Both the position numbers and the translations under genes were made by a program. A stretch of 9,339 bases of DNA from Deltaproteobacteria bacterium (GTDB lineage: Bacteria > Desulfobacterota > BSN033 > UBA1163). Below the pieces are notes generated by a model. The model was not told the DNA's origin, ran no database searches, and was given only the letters and a program-made list of their open reading frames with translations. Of the stretch, positions 5,397 through 9,339 are shown in pieces; the stretch's first letter is position 1; every line of letters starts with the position of its first letter. The DNA lies in contig VGRU01000144.1 in the NCBI GenBank assembly GCA_016875255.1, forward strand, positions 1-9,339, written 5' to 3'.

Positions 5397-6875
5397 TTAC
5401 ACCGCTCCTCCCTTCTTCTCAATGGCCTTCCGGTAGAGTTGAAGATAGGCCTCTGCGGATCTTTGCCAGGAGAAATCAGAGGCCATTGCATTCCGGATGA
5501 GTTTTGTCCATTGCTCCGGCTGGGCATAGAGACTCAAGGCGGCCTTGATCTGGTTGAGGAAGTCCTTCGAATCGTAGCGGGCGAATTTAAATCCGTTTCC
5601 CGTTCCCGCGGAAGGGTCATGGTGGGTGATCGTGTCATCGAGCCCGCCGGTTGCCCGGACCACTGGAATGGTCCCGTACTTCAGGCTGTAAATCTGATTG
5701 AGACCGCAGGGCTCGTATTTCGAAGGCATGAGAAACAGGTCTGCCCCGGCTTCGATCTTGTGAGCCAGCCGATCGTCATAGGCGATTCGGATTCCTGCCT
5801 TTTGAGGATATTTCTTGGCGATCCGGCTGAAGAGGTCGTGGTATTTCTGTTCCCCTGTGCCCAGGAGGACAAAGCCGATGTCAAAGGTGAAAAGTTCATC
5901 GATGATCTCTGCGAGGAGGTCAAATCCCTTCTGGTCCGCCAGTCTGGAGATCATCCCGAGGAGCGGAACCTTTTCGAGAGCAGGGGGAAGGCCGAATTCC
6001 TTCAAAAGGTCTTTCTTACACTCCCTCTTTCCCGCAGGGTTGTTCAGATCATATCGGGCGATCAGATGGGAATCATGCGATGGATCCCAGTCCTGGTAAT
6101 CCACGCCATTGAGGATGCCGTAGAGATCCTTTCTTCTCTTTCTTAAAATCCCTTCCAGTCCATAGCCGTATTCCGGGGTCTGTATCTCATCGCTATATTT
6201 CTGGCTCACCGTATTGATGGCGTCGGCGTAAACGATTCCCGCCTTCATCAGATTGATCCTCTCCCAGAATTCGATTCCCTCTGGATTGTACATCTCCGGA
6301 GGAAGGCCGGTAAGCGAGAGCTTCTCCTTTTTGAAAAGGCCCTGATAGGCGATGTTGTGGATGGTGAAGACCGTTGCGGTGCGTTCAAAAAAGGGATCGT
6401 TGCCATAGATTGACTTGAGATAGGCAGGAATCAATCCGGTCTGCCACTCGTGATGGTGAATGACATCCGGTGAGAATTGAATGTGCCGGGCCAAATTGAG
6501 GACCGCTCTTGTGAAGAAGACAAAACGTTCCGCATTGTCGAAGTAGTCCCCTTTAGGGCCGCTGTAGAGATATTCCCTGTCGAAAAATTCGTCCCTTCCA
6601 ATGAAATAGACCGTAATATTTTTATCCAGATGGCCCTGATAGACCTCTGCCCGAAGGGTTTCATCTCCGAGGGGCACCTCAATCTCTTCCCCCAGATACT
6701 GGATCGGAAACCCGGAGCGTTTGACCATCCGGTAATAGGGCATGACCAGGATCACCTCGCATCCGAGGGGTTGAAGGAATTTGGGAAGGGCGCCCGCCAC
6801 ATCCGCCAGTCCTCCAGTTTTTGCAAAGGGAACGGCCTCCGGAGTCGCAAATAAGATACGCAAAGATTGGTTCAT
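5397..6875 (-). CDS. glgA: Glycogen (starch) synthase, GT5 family
   Basis: This cytoplasmic enzyme extends alpha-1,4-glucan chains from ADP-glucose (or a related nucleotide sugar) in glycogen synthesis. The 492-residue length is typical of bacterial GlgA. The N-terminal domain carries the glucosyl-donor motif KTGGLADV with Lys19, followed by HHHEWQTGLIP (139-149) and FTIHNIAYQGLF (170-181). The C-terminal Rossmann domain has NTVSQKYSDEI, ILNGVDYQDWDP, ISRLADQKGFDLL (309-321), the catalytic segment PSKYEPCGLNQ with Glu388, and RATGGLDDT (407-415). The GT5 hallmarks are intact. The ATG at 6875 has GAGG eight bases upstream. No glgB, glgC or glgP is visible nearby; the gene forms a two-gene unit with the downstream sulfurtransferase. 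Its promoter must lie in, or upstream of, the repeat-rich gap before it. Confidence 0.96.
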   Translation of the reverse strand: MNQSLRILFATPEAVPFAKTGGLADVAGALPKFLQPLGCEVILVMPYYRMVKRSGFPIQYLGEEIEVPLGDETLRAEVYQGHLDKNITVYFIGRDEFFDREYLYSGPKGDYFDNAERFVFFTRAVLNLARHIQFSPDVIHHHEWQTGLIPAYLKSIYGNDPFFERTATVFTIHNIAYQGLFKKEKLSLTGLPPEMYNPEGIEFWERINLMKAGIVYADAINTVSQKYSDEIQTPEYGYGLEGILRKRRKDLYGILNGVDYQDWDPSHDSHLIARYDLNNPAGKRECKKDLLKEFGLPPALEKVPLLGMISRLADQKGFDLLAEIIDELFTFDIGFVLLGTGEQKYHDLFSRIAKKYPQKAGIRIAYDDRLAHKIEAGADLFLMPSKYEPCGLNQIYSLKYGTIPVVRATGGLDDTITHHDPSAGTGNGFKFARYDSKDFLNQIKAALSLYAQPEQWTKLIRNAMASDFSWQRSAEAYLQLYRKAIEKKGGAV

Positions 6876-6908
6876 TATTAAAACCTCAAGGGATAAGTTA
6901 TGAATTGA

Positions 6909-6956
6909 GAGTTATGAGTTTAGAATTATAAATTTAAAATTATTCACTCATAACTC
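6909..6956. repeat. AT-rich inverted repeat upstream of glgA
   Basis: GAGTTATGAGT (6909-6919) and ACTCATAACTC (6946-6956) are perfect inverted copies around a 26-base AT-rich loop. Partial direct copies of AGTTATGA (from about 6897) and ATAACT extend on both sides, and the pattern resumes at 7096-7116 beyond the inserted element. This looks like a short interspersed repeat, later split by the 133-base element. It also contains the best -10 candidate for glgA. Confidence 0.6.
6925..6953 (-). promoter_or_regulatory. Possible promoter for glgA within the AT-rich repeat
   Basis: A perfect TATAAT lies at 6930-6925, with a weak -35 TTATGA (3 of 6) 17 bases upstream at 6953-6948. Transcription would begin near 6918, giving a leader of about 43 bases. 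AT-rich DNA yields such matches by chance, so support is modest. It would be the only promoter seen in the gap before glgA. Confidence 0.35.
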
Positions 6957-6962
6957 ATAACT

Positions 6963-7095
6963 GATGGTCTCGTAAAAAGTCGAAAAAACCTAATGATCGT
7001 CATTCCGGCAAAAGCCGGAATCCAGTTATCTCAGGCACTTATGAAAACACTGGACACCGGTTTTCACCGGTGAGACGACTTTTTACGAGATCATC
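6963..7095. mobile_element. 133-base MITE-like element with terminal inverted repeats and flanking ATAACT duplication
   Basis: The ends are GATGGTCTCGTAAAAAGTCG on the left and CGACTTTTTACGAGATCATC on the right, inverted copies with a single mismatch. The hexamer ATAACT flanks both sides (6957-6962 and 7096-7101), consistent with a target-site duplication. The interior holds a perfect ATTCCGGC-AAAA-GCCGGAAT hairpin (7002-7021), a TCCAGT...ACTGGA pair (7021-7054) and a CACCGG...CCGGTG hairpin (7055-7072). There is no room for a transposase, so it would move only in trans if at all. It splits an older AT-rich repeat. On the minus strand the hairpins followed by T-runs could help end the mscS transcript; on the plus strand CACCGG...CCGGTG is likewise followed by TTTTT. 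Confidence 0.65.
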
Positions 7096-7108
7096 ATAAC
7101 TTATAACT

Positions 7109-7963
7109 CTAAACTTTTTTTCGGGATTCTCCCCATAGAAGGACCCGGTGGGGATAGGGGAGTTGAATCCCTTTTTCATCGAACCGGATTTTGATCCTTC
7201 TCCGCAACTCCCTTCCCACCTCCCATTGTTTCAGAGGAGCGGTCTTCACCATCATCCGTATGACCATCTGTGATTCATCAAATTTTTCAACCCCCAGGAT
7301 CTGAAGGGGTTCGAGGATGGCGCTCTTTAAGGATTCCTCTGACTCCATTTCCTTTCCGATCCGGATGAGAAGGTCGATGACCTGGTCGATATCCTCCCGA
7401 TAAGAGATGCCCAGATCGAGAACCGAGCGGGACCATTCCTTTGAAAGATTGCTGACCACCTTAATCTCACCGTTCGGAATGGTGTGGACCTTCCCCTGGA
7501 GGTCTCGCAGGACGGTCTTTCTCAGGCTGACCGACTCGACCAGTCCTGAGACGCCTGCCACTTCGATCACATCCCCGATCCGGTATTGATTCTCAAGGAT
7601 GATGAAGAACCCGCTGATGACATCCTTCACCAGACTCTGGGCCCCGAAACCGATGGCTAATGCCCCGATGCCGGCCGTGGCCAGCAAGGGGCCTAATTGA
7701 ATCCCCAATTCTCCGAGAATCATCAGAACGGCGACGAACGTGATGATGATGAGAAAGGCATGCCTCAGGATATTACCGAGAGTCTGTGCCCTCTTCTTAG
7801 CCTCTGAAGCCAGAAGGGGATCTTTCTCATAAACAAATTTCTCCATCCATCTGGCGATCCATCGGGACATCTGCGAGAGGATGATCAGGGCGATGAGGAT
7901 CCCGACGATCTTGATTCCCGAGGTGGTCAGCCAGGAGGCGAGGGTCTTAAGCGTCTCAGTCAT
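7109..7963 (-). CDS. Small-conductance mechanosensitive channel, MscS family
   Basis: MscS-type channels open when membrane tension rises and release solutes during hypo-osmotic shock. At 284 residues this matches the minimal MscS form (E. coli MscS is 286). Three transmembrane segments are visible at about 16-36, 68-86 and 90-123. The third is the Gly/Ala-rich pore helix, with GIGALAIGFGAQSLVKDVISG followed by FFIILENQYRIGD. The beta domain follows with TIPNGEI (161-167), then the alpha-beta cytoplasmic cage to a basic C-terminus (ESRKKV). The ATG at 7963 has AAGGG five bases upstream. It is the last gene of the ftsH string, 30 bases after the small membrane protein. Its TAG stop lies at the edge of the AT-rich repeat that continues downstream. 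Confidence 0.94.
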   Translation of the reverse strand: MTETLKTLASWLTTSGIKIVGILIALIILSQMSRWIARWMEKFVYEKDPLLASEAKKRAQTLGNILRHAFLIIITFVAVLMILGELGIQLGPLLATAGIGALAIGFGAQSLVKDVISGFFIILENQYRIGDVIEVAGVSGLVESVSLRKTVLRDLQGKVHTIPNGEIKVVSNLSKEWSRSVLDLGISYREDIDQVIDLLIRIGKEMESEESLKSAILEPLQILGVEKFDESQMVIRMMVKTAPLKQWEVGRELRRRIKIRFDEKGIQLPYPHRVLLWGESRKKV

Positions 7964-7993
7964 AGAAGCCCTTGAAGATCATTATAGATTGGC

Positions 7994-8305
7994 CTATTCG
8001 ATCTTTTCCGTTTTACGGATCACTTTCTCCAGCCGGTCCAGGGCATCCGCAGTCTTCTCCCTCAAGGTATCGGTCATGGCGATCATGGCATCGACCTGCT
8101 TCTTTAAATCCTGAGGAGGTTCGGAAGATTCGATCTTCTTTTTCAAATCGAGGGTCATTCCTGTCCGATGAAGAGCCAGGATGGAAAGGCCAAGGGAGAT
8201 GAGCGAGACGATGAGCGCCACCGGAGCGCCCATTCCGGCGCCGAAGGCCACAATAATGGAGAGAAGAAGCGCAACCCCAGCGATCAGGATGAATAACAAA
8301 AGCAT
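7994..8305 (-). CDS. Uncharacterised small membrane protein with C-terminal coiled coil
   Basis: I do not recognise a named family. The 103-residue product has two hydrophobic segments (about 1-22 and 27-46) separated by a short Gly-rich turn (GAGMGAP). A charged, heptad-like helix follows (about 52-103, DLKKK...ALDRLEKVIRKTEKIE), so it should be a small inner-membrane protein with a soluble coiled-coil tail. The start is well supported: AAGGAGG lies nine bases before the ATG, inside the end of the preceding gene, and the ATG is two bases after that gene's TAA. Translational coupling is therefore likely. Its place between a DUF502 protein and an MscS channel behind ftsH suggests an envelope role, but this is only context. 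Confidence 0.8.
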   Translation of the reverse strand: MLLLFILIAGVALLLSIIVAFGAGMGAPVALIVSLISLGLSILALHRTGMTLDLKKKIESSEPPQDLKKQVDAMIAMTDTLREKTADALDRLEKVIRKTEKIE

Positions 8306-8307
8306 GT

Positions 8308-9006
8308 TTAAGGCCCTCCTTCGATTTTTGAATTAGGATACTTCATCCTTTCCAAATTTTCAATCGAATCCTTTTCCGTTACCGGACTGAATAGGAAAGC
8401 CGATAGGGATGGGGGGGTGACGATCCCCACCGACATAATGGTTTTAATCGCCTCTTCGATGGTCAGATGAGAGGGGATGATTCTTTCTTTGGAAAGAAAG
8501 AAGAGAATGCCCTGAGGAGGGACGAAAGCCGTCGGGACAAAGACGGTCACCTTTCTCTGCGGTGTGAGGTCGGATAGTTCGTTTGTGATAAAACCGAGGA
8601 CAAAACTTCCTTCCCGTGGAAATTCGACAAAGACCGCCTGGCGGAAAGAGCCTTTTCGTGTGGCGGAGAAGGCGTCGGTGAGCTGTTTTGAAGAGAGATA
8701 AATGTTCTTCACGATCGGGAGATTGGTGAAGAAGCGATCTCCCCAGCCCACCAGCTTGCGGCCCATCACGTTGGTTGCGATCAAGCCCAACAGGTAGAGG
8801 AGCAGGAAGAGGATGATGATGCCCAGGCCCGGGATGTGGAGTTCCCGGTGAAAGAGAAAATGGGTTACCTGCGGCCCGATTGGGCCCACCCGATCGTCAA
8901 GAGCGGTGTACACAAACTTCAGGATGAAGATGGTAATCCCCAGAGGCAAGATGACAAGCACTCCCGCAATGATCTTTGCCCGGAGATGTTTGAAGATCTT
9001 TTTCAC
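8308..9006 (-). CDS. DUF502 family membrane protein
   Basis: DUF502 proteins are two-pass membrane proteins found widely in bacteria, with plant relatives of the COV/LCV type; their biochemical role is not established. The 232-residue product has transmembrane segments at about 12-35 and 58-79, separated by a loop with the conserved IPGLG (58-62). The family signatures are clear: NLPIVKNIYLSSKQL (95-109), VFVEFPREGSFVLGFIT (125-141), VFVPTAFVPPQGILFFL (155-171) and a late MSVGIVTP. The start is GTG at 9006, with AGGA six bases upstream, and overlaps the ftsH stop as GTGA, so translation is probably coupled to ftsH. A small membrane protein follows two bases later. Confidence 0.9.
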   Translation of the reverse strand: MKKIFKHLRAKIIAGVLVILPLGITIFILKFVYTALDDRVGPIGPQVTHFLFHRELHIPGLGIIILFLLLYLLGLIATNVMGRKLVGWGDRFFTNLPIVKNIYLSSKQLTDAFSATRKGSFRQAVFVEFPREGSFVLGFITNELSDLTPQRKVTVFVPTAFVPPQGILFFLSKERIIPSHLTIEEAIKTIMSVGIVTPPSLSAFLFSPVTEKDSIENLERMKYPNSKIEGGP

Positions 9007-9339
9007 CCTTTTTCCTGTTCCGGAGGTTGAAGGACCCTCTTCAGATCGGCCTCCTCGACGACCTCCTTCTCAAGGAGGAGGCGGGCCAGTTCTTCCAGTT
9101 TATCTTTCCTTGAGATGAGAAGCTCTTTCGCCCTTTGATAGGTTTGGTCGATGATCTTTTTTACCTCCTCATCGATCTTTTTAGCCGTGTCCTCACTGTA
9201 TTCCCTCGACGCGCCAAAGGAGGGGAGAAAGAAGGGTTTCTTCTCCTTCTCGAAGGTGACGTAACCGAGCGTTTCACTCATCCCGAATTCCTTCACCATG
9301 CTGGTGGCAATGTCGGTGGCCCGCTGGAGGTCGTTGTGG
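9003..9339 (-). CDS. ftsH: ATP-dependent zinc metalloprotease FtsH, C-terminal 111 residues (cut by window edge)
   Basis: FtsH is a hexameric inner-membrane AAA+ protease that degrades damaged or unassembled membrane proteins and short-lived regulators. Only the end of the M41 peptidase domain is present: HNDLQRATDIATSMVKEFGMS, then LGYVTF, a segment FGASREYSEDTAKKIDEEVKKII, and the closing helices (YQRAKELL, LARLLLEKEVVEEADLKRVL). These segments and their order are diagnostic of the FtsH C-terminus. The HEXXH zinc site and AAA module lie beyond the window. The frame is open to base 9339, with TGA at 9005-9003. The stop overlaps the GTG of the DUF502 gene by four bases (GTGA), making ftsH the first visible gene of this string. 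Confidence 0.94.
   Translation of the reverse strand, partial: HNDLQRATDIATSMVKEFGMSETLGYVTFEKEKKPFFLPSFGASREYSEDTAKKIDEEVKKIIDQTYQRAKELLISRKDKLEELARLLLEKEVVEEADLKRVLQPPEQEKG

Noticed and set aside
5358..6146. 262-codon open frame on the plus strand
   Set aside because: It lies antisense to glgA, has no recognisable domains or ribosome-binding site, and its translation looks like the reverse shadow of a coding gene.
6897..7116. Possible CRISPR array or phage attachment site
   Set aside because: The repeats are inverted and irregular, with no constant spacer length and no adjacent cas or integrase gene; they are better explained as nested interspersed repeats.

Overview
The window reads as an ordinary chromosomal stretch of a Gram-negative bacterium. 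Every gene I can support lies on the minus strand, so transcription runs from high to low coordinates. The Gram-negative call rests on a periplasmic amino-acid binding protein, a probable lipoprotein lytic transglycosylase with LysM repeats, and an exported sulfurtransferase. Base composition by eye, TTGACA-type promoters, a near-perfect sigma-54 site and short CCGG-rich interspersed repeats would suit Desulfobacterota or a neighbouring phylum. That placement is an inference from style, not a database result.

Layout in the direction of transcription. (1) 9339-7109 is a tight gene string: the C-terminus of FtsH (cut by the window edge), a DUF502 membrane protein overlapping it by 4 bases, a 103-residue membrane/coiled-coil protein 2 bases later, and an MscS-type mechanosensitive channel 30 bases later. 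All are inner-membrane proteins, and the string looks like an envelope maintenance unit. (2) 7108-6876 is a repeat-filled gap: an AT-rich inverted repeat interrupted by a 133-base element with terminal inverted repeats and a 6-base flanking duplication. (3) 6875-4430 holds glgA (glycogen synthase) followed, after one base, by an exported two-domain sulfurtransferase. (4) 4429-4111 is a regulatory gap with a strong sigma-54 promoter match, a hairpin and a possible sigma-70 promoter. (5) 4110-2407 is an MltD-like lytic transglycosylase with three LysM repeats. (6) 2406-1863 is a 544-base gap with a second, diverged repeat element that may serve as the terminator after mltD, then a sigma-70-like promoter and a structured leader for the next operon. 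(7) 1862-1 holds a branched-chain amino acid ABC transporter binding protein (livK type) and the start of its permease livH, which runs off the window.

The genes fall into four functional groups: amino-acid uptake, cell-wall turnover, glycogen synthesis plus an exported sulfurtransferase, and membrane quality control plus osmotic protection. I do not see a defence system, phage, CRISPR array, RNA gene or biosynthetic cluster. The points most worth a second look are the sigma-54 promoter upstream of mltD, the nested repeat element, the glgA-sulfurtransferase coupling, and the uncharacterised small membrane protein in the ftsH string.
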